Positions 42,291 through 52,480 of a stretch of 64,000 nucleotides of DNA are shown in pieces. A program made the position numbers and the translations under genes. Each line of letters begins with the position of its first letter. Within the stretch, counting starts at the first letter, position 1. The stretch comes from Odobenus rosmarus divergens (Eukaryota; Chordata; Mammalia; Carnivora; Odobenidae): the NCBI RefSeq assembly GCF_000321225.1, contig NW_004450396.1, forward strand, positions 2,771,425-2,835,424, written 5' to 3'. Under the pieces are notes generated by a model that worked only from the letters and a program-made list of their open reading frames with translations, searched no databases and had not been told where the DNA came from.

Positions 42291-42510
42291 CTTACACCTT
42301 AAAAAAGTAGGAGATTCTCCCCCACCCTTTATATAAGGGAAGCTGTAAATGGAAGAACATAATTACAGAAGAACCACTTCGACCTCCTTGATTTTTCAGT
42401 TAGAACCCAGTGGATTTCAATCATGAATGTTGAAATCCTTCTAGGCTCATGACTTCTTCCTTGGGTTCCCAGACATGTAACTCCATTTAAAAAGTGGTTG
42501 ACTTAGATAT

Positions 42511-42887
42511 TTTTTTAAATTTAATTTAATTTTTTAAAGATTTTATTTATTCGGCTTAGGTCACGATCCTGGAGTCCCGGGATCGAGTCCCGCATCGGGC
42601 TCCCTGCTCAGCAGGGAGTCTGCTTCTCCCTCTGACCCTCTTCCCTCTCGTGCTCTCTATCTCTCATTCTCTCTCTCTCTCAAATAAATAAAATCTTTTA
42701 AATTTTATTTATTTGAGAGAGACAGACAGACACAGAGCATGCGCAGGTGGGGAAAGGAGGCAGAGGAAGAGAGAGAAGCAGACTCCCCACTAAGCAGGGA
42801 GCTGGATGCGGGGCTGGATCCCAGGATACTGGGATCATGACCTGAGCCAAAGGCAGACGCTTAACCGACTGAGCCACCCAGGCGTCC
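42511..42887 (-). repeat. Carnivore SINE, minus strand, hosting a second SINE in its tail
   Basis: The minus SINE body (about 42698-42887) and a detached piece of its T-rich tail (42533-42552) surround a plus-strand SINE. The compound is flanked by TGACTTAGATAT (42499-42510) and TGACTTAAATAT (42888-42899). Confidence 0.88.
42553..42697 (+). repeat. 5'-truncated carnivore SINE nested in an opposite SINE
   Basis: It starts at CGGCTTAGGTCACGATCCTG, lacking the first 40 or so bases of the tRNA head, and ends in AATAAATAAAATCTTTT. Confidence 0.9.
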
Positions 42888-42899
42888 TGACTTAAATAT

Positions 42900-44900
42900 G
42901 TTTTTATCAGGTACATATAAAAGCCACTCTAGGTTTTCAACTATTGATATTGCCTTTGACTTCCATGTTCCTTTCAAAGGTAGGGCCCTGCTCTGTCCGT
43001 GGTTCCGAGCTCAGCTGTTACCATATGAGGAGGGAGACACGCGGAGGGTAAAAGCCTGCTTTTCCATGCTTGAAACCCAGTGAGGTTTTGCCGCCTCCGT
43101 GTGTTTTCGACGGAAGCAACAGCGAGCCCCACAAAGAACCTAGAGAACCAGTGATTCATTCGGGAAGAAATAGCTTGCACCCCGAAGGGTGCCAAAGGTG
43201 CCACTTGGCATTATTGGGGTGCTGCCTCAGCTGGAAGGCAGCCTCTGTCCCCACACGAACTGACAGCTTGTCTATCTCGAGCCGAACTGTGCCTCTCTCA
43301 CTGTTATGTTTCGCTTTTAGAGTGCAAGCAAACTTGTGGCTCGGTGGGAGTGGAGGGAGGGATGAACTTAGTCACACTCAGACTTGGCAGGAGGGCGGCC
43401 ACCACAGACATGGGATGCAATCTAATAAGCGCATGTGTTCTTACAGTATGCCTCATGGCCAGGCCACTTTATCTTCAGTAATCCCGATCTATGTCCCAGA
43501 ATCACATTATCTGGCCGGGGATCAGACCCCATGCATTCTTGGCTTGGGGAATAATGAAACGTGATCTCAAGACAAGATAGGATCCTGATCTGGAGAGGCA
43601 CTGATCTATTTCTCTCCCCGTCACCACCCCCCACCCCCCCACCCCCACCCCCCCGCCGCCGCACAGCAGTCAATGTAATATGGCATCAGGAAGATCTATC
43701 TAACAAGCCGCTGGTAGAAAAGAGCAAGCCTTGCCTTCCATATATGGAATCCTGCCTCCATAGCTTATGATTGCTGACAAGAACGAATTTATGTTCAAGA
43801 TAAAAGAACATCAGAAAACAAAGCTTCAGTATTAGGCAGCAGTAGCCCTGACCATATTTACTGTCACTGGCAGTAACCGTTTGTCTTTGAGAAGGCACTG
43901 CGTGCTCTAACACACGTCATTCAAAGGGCCATTCATCAAGCAAAGCCCTTCGGCATACAATAATGTTAAAAGAAGAAACCCTTTGTGCTTACGGAGTGTG
44001 GTGAATGGGACTAGGCCACAGCTAGACCTCAGTACCTTCTCTGTGCTCCTTCTTGGGAGCAAGCCCAGTGCAGTGGGCCAGAATCTCTGTGATCTAGGAA
44101 GGGTCACTGGGAGGGCAGACTTCTAGAAGGCTCCAGGCAAATCAGGGTTGAATCCCTGTAGCCACTGGTGATCAGAAAGCGGCTAGTGTTGGATCTAGTA
44201 ATGGGAAAACGAGTCATTTCCTTTGGAAAGCCGGACTCTCTTGCTATGAAATCACATGTATGTCATGTAATCTCTTAAGGCAGCGATAACTCTTCTCCAA
44301 CTTCATCCCATTTGCTATGATTAAAACTCTGGCTTGTACCACAGCGAGCCCTTTTCAAAATATAAACTGTCCTTAAGCTCACTGTTCACACCAGGGACAC
44401 ATATGTAAATTGGATGGGCCAAAATCATGGCTGCATAGAATAGAAAGAAAAAAAAAAAGTTCAGGGTGGCTGGGGAGAAGGAATGAACATTCTGTTGACT
44501 TTATGTGAATATACTTGAGTTTCCAGCACAGCCACTTTTGTATGTTGATGTAATACAATTTAAAAGGTACCTCCAAGTTAAATCTCCCTAAGTTCCCAAG
44601 AGGAAAAAACAAAACAAAAAAAACCCCACCAATTTTATTTTTAGATTTTGGTTCTGTATTTTCAAGGAAATAGTTTTGTCTTCTTCTTGAAAAGAAAAAT
44701 AGCAATGAAATTTATTTCTTACTAAGTGAGCAGTAACCTGTGCTAAAATGTTCAGGTTGGGCAAAATGGTTTGTTCTACGGGGAGTCCAAGTTTATGAAA
44801 AAGGCAGAAATAGTCAAACACTGCCACCTGCTGTCACTTTTTCCACATTTAATGTGAAATGGAGTTGATTAGGCCTCGGGCACATTGCGGTAGATGATCT
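42900..44900 (+). other. Repeat-poor intergenic block
   Basis: Two kb without clear transposons. It contains the longest + strand open frame of the region (43070-43564, 164 codons), which shows no family likeness, and a C-rich tract at 43625-43662. Confidence 0.6.
43625..43662 (-). repeat. C-rich tract, G-quadruplex-prone on the minus strand
   Basis: Five or more C runs of 4-7 bases separated by single A, then GCCGCCGC. The minus strand fits the pattern of four G runs with short loops. Confidence 0.8.
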
Positions 44901-44904
44901 GGAG

Positions 44905-45070
44905 CCCTTGCTCCCAAATTTCAGCAGGCGTCAGAATCACCTGCAGGGTTTTGAAACCCAGCCCAGGGCTTTGATTGGGTGGGGCTGGGTGGGGCTGGGT
45001 GGGGCTGGAGAATTTGCATTTCTGCGAACTTCCCAGGTGCTGTTGCTGCCGCTGCCGGTCCAGCTACTGG
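44905..45070 (-). repeat. MER5A MITE
   Basis: CAGGCGTCAGAATCACCTGC, AGAATTTGCATTTCTGCGAA and CTTCCCAGGTGCTGTTGCTG are the antisense MER5A landmarks. Within it GGGTGGGGCT is repeated three times in tandem (44978-45007). Confidence 0.8.
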
Positions 45071-47022
45071 TCTATTTAAAAAATGCCAAGGATACCCTTG
45101 GTTGCTTGCCTAAAGGTTTCCTGACAAAAGGACTCCACTTCTATGGCTCTGTGAAGATTTGCATTTTACCACTCATTCGAACCGATCCTATACCCCACCT
45201 AGGAAGGGTAGTTTGGGTGTGAAAGCCAGATCTGAAGGGGTGTGATCACAGGTGCAATTAACCAAGTGTGTGGATTGCTGTGCCTGAAGCTGAATGATTA
45301 TAACAGAAGATCATGGGATGAACTGGACTACAGGAGATTGTTTATATAAAGAAATAGCTTGGCCGGGAATGTGAAGGACCCGCCTATATGTAAGAAAACT
45401 GCTTTCATACCAAATGGATAGTGCTAGTCTTTGAAGGTCTGGGCAGAGTCCCAATTTCTCTGTATTTCTTTCATATGCCACATGTTAATTTGTCTTCAAG
45501 ATTCACTTACTCTGAAAAGCAGATGGTCAGGAGTGTGAAATTTTGGTGGTATTAAGTGCTCTCATTTTTGTCATCACCAATGTTTTCAGTAAAACCGGAG
45601 ATTTCATTGATTAAATAACTCACTGAGCAAAGCTCCGCTTTTGAACTTTGGAAACTGACAAGAGGAGGAATGTGTTTTAACCACTATTTTTTTTATGGTG
45701 GTTAAAAAAAAAAGTCACATTAAATTTACCGTCTTAACCATTTTTAAGTGTATGGTTCAGCAGTGCCAAGCATGTTCATGCTGTTGTACACCAGATCTCT
45801 AAAACTTTTTCATCTTGTCAAACTGAAACTGGGACCCATCGAACACTAATTCCCCTGCCTCATCCCTTCAACCTTTGGCAACCACCTTCTTACTTTGTTT
45901 TTCTATGATTTTTGACTACGTTAGGTATTTCATAGGAGTACCTCATATGTCTTTCTGTGGCTGGCTTATTTCACTTAGTAAAATTTCCTTGAGGTTCACC
46001 CATGTACCTCCACCCATCACATGTCATAGCACTGGACAAGATTTCCTTCTTTGTTAAGGCTCTATAACATTCATTTGTAGGTAGATCCATATTTTCTTTA
46101 TTTGTTCATCGGACAATAGACAGATTGGTTCCTTCCCCCTCTTGGCTATTGTGAATAATGTCTCAATGAACATGGATGTACAAATACCTCTTTAAGACTC
46201 TGCTTTGAATTCTTTTGCGTATATACCCAGAAGTAGGATTGCTGAATCATAAGTAATTTAAAACAATTTTTAGAGGAGACTCCATACTGTTTTTCATATG
46301 GCTGCACCATTTTACATTTCCGCTAACAATGTGGAAGGATTGCAATTTCTCCACATCATCACTGACACTCTTTATTGCCAATAACTTTTGTTTTGTTTTG
46401 TTTCCTGGTTAGTTTGTAGTAGTCATGCTAATGCATGTGAGGTGATATTCATTGAGGTTTTGATTTGCTTTCCTCTTATGATAAGTGATGATGAACATCT
46501 TATATGCTTGTTGGCCATTTGTGTATCATCTTTGGAGAAATGTTTATTCAAGTTCTTTGGCCTTTTTAAAATTGGGTTATTTGATTTTTGCTGTCGATGT
46601 GTAGTTCTTTGTATATTCTGGATGTTCACCTTTATCAGATATATAATTTGCAAATATTTTCTCCCCATCTATAGGTTGCCTTTTCACTTGTTGATTGTGT
46701 CCTTTGATGCAAAAAGTTTTTAAGTTTGATGTAGTGTCATTTGTGTATTTTTGCTGCCATAGTTCGTGTCATATTCAAGAAATCATTGCCAGATCCAATG
46801 TCATGAAGTGTTTCCCCTATATTTTCTTCTAAGAATTTCATCATTTGGGGTCTTTCGTTTAGGTCCTTAACCCATTTCAATTTAATTCTTGTAGAAAGTG
46901 AGATAAGGGTCCAACTTCATTTTTTGCATATGGATACTTAATTTCTCCAATAACATTGGTTAAATAGACTGTCCTCCCCCAGTTGAATGGCCTCAACACT
47001 TTTGTCAAAAATCATTTGATCA

Positions 47023-47210
47023 GGTGTGCCTGGGTGGTTCAGTCAGTTAAGCATCTGACTCTTGGTTTTGGCTCAGATCATGATCTCAGGGTCCTGGGAT
47101 GGGGCTACACACTCAGTGGGGAGTCGGCTTGAGATTGTTGCCCTTTCCCTCCACCCTTCCCCCATTCTTTCTTTCTCTCTCTCAAATAAATAAATAAAAT
47201 CTTTAAAAAA
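47023..47210 (+). repeat. Carnivore SINE inside the L1
   Basis: Older type (GACTCTTGGTTTTGGCTCAG), flanked by ATCATTTGATCA and TTCATTTGATCA. Confidence 0.94.
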
Positions 47211-47275
47211 TTCATTTGATCATATACATGAGGGTTTATTTATGGACTCTATTTTATTCTCTGTTCTCTATTCCT

Positions 47276-47335
47276 ATTCTATTCTATTCTATTCTATTCT
47301 ATTCTATTCTATTCTATTCTATTCTATTCTATTCT
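47276..47335 (+). repeat. (ATTCT)12 pentanucleotide microsatellite
   Basis: Twelve uninterrupted ATTCT units, preceded by related degenerate units. Confidence 0.97.
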
Positions 47336-48034
47336 ATTGTTTGTCTTCATGCCAGTACCACAATGTTCTGATTATTGTAGCTTTGCAGTATATTTTGAAA
47401 TCAGAAAGTGTGAGTCCTCCCACTTTGTTCTTTTTCAAAGTTGTTTGGGCTATTCTGGGTCCCTTAAGATTCTATATGAACTTTTGGATGGATTTTTCTT
47501 TTTCTGAAAAAATAACATTGGGATTTTGATTACACTGAATCTGTAGATTGCTTTGGGTAGGATTGACATCTTACCAATATTGTCTTCCAATCCATGAACA
47601 TGAGATGTCTTTCCATTTATTTGTATATTTTAAAATTTATTGCAGCAATATTTTATAGTTTTAAACATATAATCTTTCACTTCCTTGTTTAGGTGAGTAT
47701 CCTACAACTTTTCTAATTTTATTAGTTTTTAATAGTATATTTTTTGGTGGAATCTTTAGAATTTTCTACACCTATGTAGATGTTACCTGTGAGTTTTTCA
47801 TATATGGTCTGGATTATGTTGAGGTGTATGCCTTTTATTCCTAATTTGTTGTTTTTATCATAAAACAGTGTTAAATTTGTCAAATGCTTTTACTGCATTA
47901 ATTGAGATGTTGTGTGGTTTTGTACTTCATTCTGTTAATGTGATGTATTACACTGAGTGATTTTAATTAGGTTGAAAATTCTTTAATTCCAGGGCTTTAA
48001 TCATTTTTTTAAATGAAATGATTCTGTTATTTTT

Positions 48035-48165
48035 TCCTTTCAAAATGACCTGACAAGATATTACTATTGGGGAAACTGGGTAAAGAATAATTGGGTATTT
48101 CTGTATTATTCCTAATAACTGCATGTGAATCTACAATGATCTCAAAATAAAACGTTTTTTTAAAA
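48035..48165 (+). repeat. L1M 3' terminal fragment
   Basis: TATTGGGGAAACTGGGTAAA, ATAACTGCATGTGAATCTAC and CTCAAAATAAAACGTTTTTT match old L1 3' ends in sense orientation. Confidence 0.65.
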
Positions 48166-48384
48166 TGACCTCAAGAACATACTATTAAATCAGAGTACAT
48201 TCAATGAAATCCCATTGTGTCTGAGAAAAAAATAATTGCCATTCTTCTAAATCAGCAAAAATATTACCACAGCTGACCCTTGAACAACACAGGTTTGAAC
48301 TGTGTGGGTCCACTTATTTGAGGATTTTTTTTTTCAGTAAATATATGTACAGTACTGTAAGTGTATTTTTTTCTTAGGATTTTC

Positions 48385-48571
48385 CTTTTTTTTTAAGATT
48401 TTATTTATTTGACAGAGAGAGAGAGCACAAGCAGAGGAAGAGGTGAGGTAGAGGGAGAAGCAGACTCCCCGCTGAGCAGGGAGCCTGATGCAGGACTCCA
48501 TTCCAGGACCCTGAGGTCATGACCTGAACCAAGGCAGACGCTTAACCGACTGAGCCACCCACGTGGTGCTC
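48385..48571 (-). repeat. Carnivore SINE in MER2
   Basis: Antisense SINE with perfect 15-bp duplication TTTCTTAGGATTTTC at 48370-48384 and 48572-48586. Confidence 0.95.
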
Positions 48572-48634
48572 TTTCTTAGGATTTTCTTAATGACATTTTC
48601 TTTTCTCGAGCTTACTTTAAGAATACAGTATATA

Positions 48635-48868
48635 GGGGGGTACCTGGGTGGCTCAGTTGGTTAATCATCCAGCTGTTGTTTTTGGTTCAGGTCATGATCT
48701 CAGGGTTGTGAGATGGAGCCCTGCGTCCAGCTCTGCACTCAATGTGGAGTCTGCTTGAGATTCTTTCCCCTCCCTGTCTCTCCCCTTCTATTCCTCCCCA
48801 CCTCTCCCTGCTCACACTTCCACACATGTCCTCTCTCTCTCAAATAAATAAATAAAATATTTAAAAAA
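48635..48868 (+). repeat. Second carnivore SINE in MER2, older type
   Basis: Head GTACCTGGGTGGCTCAGTTG with an extended CT-rich body; flanked by ATACAGTATATA and AAATAGTATATA. Confidence 0.93.
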
Positions 48869-49505
48869 GGAAATAGTATATAATAATATAACATACAAAA
48901 CAGGTGCTAATTGGCTGTTTATGTTATTAGTAAGGTTTCCAGTCAACAGTAGGCTATTAGTAAAGTTTTGGGGGAGTCAGAAGTTACACATGGATTTTCA
49001 ACTGTGTGGGAGGTCGGTGCCCCTAATGCTTCCATCGTTCAAGGGTCAACTGTACTTTCTAATAGTTTAAGTAATCGTGCCTTCCACTGCAGGTGTATGA
49101 ATCTCTTGCTTCCCCTGGTTCTTGTTCCCTCTCATTTTCCTTTTCACTTTTCCTCTCGTTCTTGCCTTTCTCCATTTCCTGCTCTCTCATACAGTTGTTT
49201 GCACACTCTCACGCTATTTTTTTAAGGGATAGGAAATGCAAAGTTTGTTGGTTCTAATTCTGCTCTGATTATTGCAGGAGTTATCTATGTCTATGGTTCT
49301 AAGTGAACCAATATGGAATCTCATCTGACTTTGGGACAGATTCAAGTCACTCTAACATTTTAAGTTTTAACTACATTTCATTCTACCACACGATATTCCC
49401 CAATTTGAAATCTTTATTAATTGTATATGGATTTACTCTGAGACTAGAGAAACCTGTTGCAAATGTTCCAAAGCCTTAGAGAGAAACTGCTAGATAAGCA
49501 AAGTG

Positions 49506-49506
<1 letters not shown>

Positions 49507-49541
<35 letters not shown>
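49507..49541. repeat. (CA)n microsatellite
   Basis: About 17 uninterrupted CA units. Confidence 0.97.
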
Positions 49542-49543
<2 letters not shown>

Positions 49544-49644
49544 TAAATAATAAAGGCAAACTTCTGTCTCTATTGTATACTGTTATTTCTTATGGATTTT
49601 TGTTACCTAATGCAAACTTGTTAGTCCTCCAGAGCCCCTGGGGA

Positions 49645-49810
49645 ATCAGCATGGTCTAATGGTAAGACCTGCGAACTCAGGTAGAAAAGGGTTCAAATTT
49701 TCATGCCATTATTTGCCATCTTTGAGGTCTTGGACACTTATTTTTTATTTTTTTGAAAATTAGGTCTTCATTTATTAAATGGGGATATGTAGCATATAAA
49801 TTAGGCAGTC
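49645..49810 (+). repeat. MIR SINE
   Basis: GCATGGTCTAATGGTAAGAC (tRNA-like head), GGGTTCAAATTTTCATGCC, GAGGTCTTGGACACTTA and AAATGGGGATATG follow the MIR order. This explains the tRNA-like A/B box look; it is not a tRNA gene. Confidence 0.75.
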
Positions 49811-49839
49811 TGTAAGTCTACAGTAGATTCATCTCTGTG

Positions 49840-50270
49840 GTAAATTTTTAAAATGGCCACAAATTCTTCCCTGCCCTAGATCTGTAGTAACTTTGAAGCT
49901 GCCCCAATCAAAATTTTTTCTCCAGCTCTTTTGTTTGGACTGATCCTGTGACTTGCTTTGACCAACGAGATAGTTGCCAATGTAACACAAGCAAAAACTT
50001 GGAAAGTACTGATGCATTGGGACCTGCTGGCTTGATACTCTTGGAATGACGATGCCATGTGAACAAGCCCAAGCCTGCCTGGTGAAGAATGAGAATTCAT
50101 GTGGGGAGAAGCTCCAGGCACACCAGCCAGAGCTGGCCCAGACTAGAAAGCTTGCCCAGCTCACACCAGCACAAACTGCCAACTTGCAGAATGGTGTGAT
50201 ACATCAGTGGTTGGTTGTTGTTTAAAGTCACTAACTTTTAGGGTGGCTTGTTAACTTGGCAAAAGCGACC
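49840..50270 (+). repeat. MLT1-type solo LTR (ERVL-MaLR)
   Basis: AATGGCCACAAATTCTTCCC, GACTTGCTTTGACCAACGAG, GATGCCATGTGAACAAGCCC and GTTTAAAGTCACTAACTTTT are MLT1-like landmarks in sense order. Ancient and without internal genes. Minus-strand open frames here are chance. Confidence 0.7.
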
Positions 50271-51349
50271 TTACATCATGTCCAACCAGGAAGGTGAAGC
50301 TGCTGAAATGGTCTGTGGTAAAGCAATTTGTAGTTAAGAACTTCAGACTTGAGAGAAAGAGTGATATCTTGTATCTTAGGTGAACTTGAGCAAACTCTTA
50401 TAAATTTGTTTATAGTCTTTAAAACAAAGCCAAAAGTCTCTCCCATTAAATTACATTTTACATATATTGCACTGTTATAATGGGGAGTGTCTGAGGGCAC
50501 AATTACCATATTTTACTTGCTAGAACATTCTTAGGCTACCCCTCCTCTGAGGTTTTAATGACACATGTTTTAATTAATTTTGCTTTTATGTAGATCATTG
50601 AATCCTAAGGAGCATCCATATAAATAGATGGTGTTTTAGGGTTTTTTTTTTATGTTGAATCCATAGATTCATGCCTTCAGATCCTACTGGATTCAAAGAG
50701 AGGCAAAAAAAAAAAAATGTGAATGCTCAAGAAAGAATATACATTGTTAACCTGTCTTGAAATTATCCTGCATAGCTGTTAGGCATTTCTCAAATCCTTC
50801 CCCCAATATATGAAATTATATAACCTTGATTCAGCCCATAAACTTTATGTCAAAACTTTTAGTTGCTTTGAAAGCTGCCCAATTGTCATTCTGAGAAAGA
50901 ACTGGCTTATCTTGTCATGACTTCCTTTTTTACTTTTTAAGTGTCTGTTCCTGCTTTGTCTGTTATTTTATTTCCCCCTCTTTAAAAAATGTTAATCATT
51001 CAGTTCCTGTTTTTTTTTTCCAAATTATCCACAATGGGAAAGATTTATATATCCTAGACTCAATATTTGCAGTTGAAGAAAAGGAGTACAAAATATAATA
51101 CTACCAACAATTAGTAGTAGTATTAGTAGTAGTAGAATTGTTGATATGACCCACAGCGCTTTCCCAGTGGAACATATTTTTTCAAGTTTTGTTTCTTCAA
51201 CCCAGAAGCTTTTTCAAAATGTGGTAAGCATATATTAACACCTTATATAGAATACCATTCTGTGCACCATTGGCCAATGAAAATGTCAGTTTCACAAGGT
51301 GTAAACAAATGTATTTATAAAGAGGATGTATCCATCAGCATTATCATCA

Positions 51350-51425
51350 ACAATTAACTTTTATTAAACATTTCCCAGGTGCCAAGCATTGTGCTAAGTA
51401 CCTGACACATACTTCCTGGCCTTAC
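51350..51425 (-). repeat. MIR/L2-like fragment
   Basis: TTTATTAAACATTTCCCAGG, TGCCAAGCATTGTGCTAAGT; typical antisense MIR head. Confidence 0.55.
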
Positions 51426-51463
51426 CCCTTAGCTACTGCTCAAGCTACTCCTGGAAAATTTTC

Positions 51464-51662
51464 TTTTTTTTTTTTTAAAGATTTTATTTATTTGAGAGAG
51501 AGGGAGAATGAGAGATAGAGAGCACGAGAGGGAAGAGGGTCAGAGGGAGAAGCAGACTCCCTGCTGAGCAGGGAGCCCGATGTGGGACTCGATCTCGGGA
51601 CTCCAGGATCATGACCTGAGCCGAAGGCAATCGCTTAACCAACTGAGCCACCCAGGCGCCCC
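51464..51662 (-). repeat. Carnivore SINE with perfect 15-bp target duplication
   Basis: TCCTGGAAAATTTTC flanks both sides (51449-51463 and 51663-51677). Confidence 0.96.
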
Positions 51663-52184
51663 TCCTGGAAAATTTTCAAAGCAAAAGATTAGTTCCTTAA
51701 TGGAAGAAAATTTGCCTCCATAACCCTAACTATTCTTTAAGGATAGACTGTGGTCATTGAAGGCCCATTGTGTTCTGCTCAGAGCTTTTCTGTGTTTGAG
51801 ATATACCAATGGTGGGCCTGCATTTCTGTTAGAGACTAAGATTTGGAAATCTTTTTGTGACTGAGTGAGAGAAATTTAGTGCTTCTTTGGGTAATATGGC
51901 AGTAAGCAATGCAACAGGACAGAAGGGGTGGTGCTGAGAAGGAGTCAGCAGATGCCAAGTGCTGGGGAACTTGAGAAGTATGGAGCAGATCCTAGTGATT
52001 TGGGGATCATAGCAAACAAGGACATTGTCTCCAGTACTTCATGGAACAATCAGTTTAAAGGATCTATCGCTAATTAATAATTACTAAGTTTTAAATTACT
52101 TTAAATAGAAATAATCAGAAGAAATATAGAACAATGTTTTATGTATATGTATAACCATCTATCGATCTAGGCTCAGCAAACACA

Positions 52185-52480
52185 CAATGTTTAAGGGAGT
52201 TATGGTACATCCATATAGTGATATATTATGGAACCTTGTAAAAATCACATTTATAAGCATAATGAAAAAGGAAAATGTTCACAACACAATGTGGAAGTAT
52301 AGAATACTAAATTATACATGCAGAATGAGCCAAATTTTCATAGGGAAAATTACAAGACTATACATCAAAATATTACCAGAGGTTCTCTCTAGGTCATAGA
52401 TTATACAAGATTATTTTTTTCCTTTCATTTTTATATAGTTCTATGATTTTTTACAATGAATATGTTTCACTTCTCTGACA
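52185..52480 (+). repeat. L1M 3'UTR fragment
   Basis: GATATATTATGGAACCTTGT, AAAATGTTCACAACACAATG and TTTTTTACAATGAATATGTT follow old L1 3' regions in sense. Confidence 0.6.

Larger units (their letters stand above)
45680..47995 (-). repeat. Old L1, ORF2 3' end and 3'UTR, interrupted by a SINE
   Basis: About 2.1 kb of antisense L1 excluding the SINE at 47023-47210. The left part is 3'UTR-like (TGGCAACCACCTTCTTACTT, TGGCTATTGTGAATAATGTC); the right part corresponds to the ORF2 C-terminal coding region read backwards (GCCAGTACCACAATGTTCTG, TGTAGATTGCTTTGGGTAGG). It is decayed by many stops and contains an (ATTCT)12 tract. Confidence 0.85.
48270..49052 (-). mobile_element. MER2 (Tigger-type MITE) split by two SINEs
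   Basis: Terminal inverted repeats CAGCTGACCCTTGAACAAC (48270) and GTTCAAGGGTCAACTG (ending 49052) frame a short nonautonomous TcMar element. Removal of the SINEs at 48385-48571 and 48635-48868 leaves about 345 bp, the expected MER2 size. A TA follows the right end. Strand assignment is less certain than identity. Confidence 0.85.

Noticed and set aside
43070..43564. 164-codon + strand open frame
   Set aside because: No recognisable domain, no supporting splice or promoter context, and low-complexity composition; chance in GC-richer DNA.
46388..47529. Open frames of 80-110 codons around 46.4-47.5 kb
   Set aside because: They lie in antisense decayed L1 and in the ATTCT tract.
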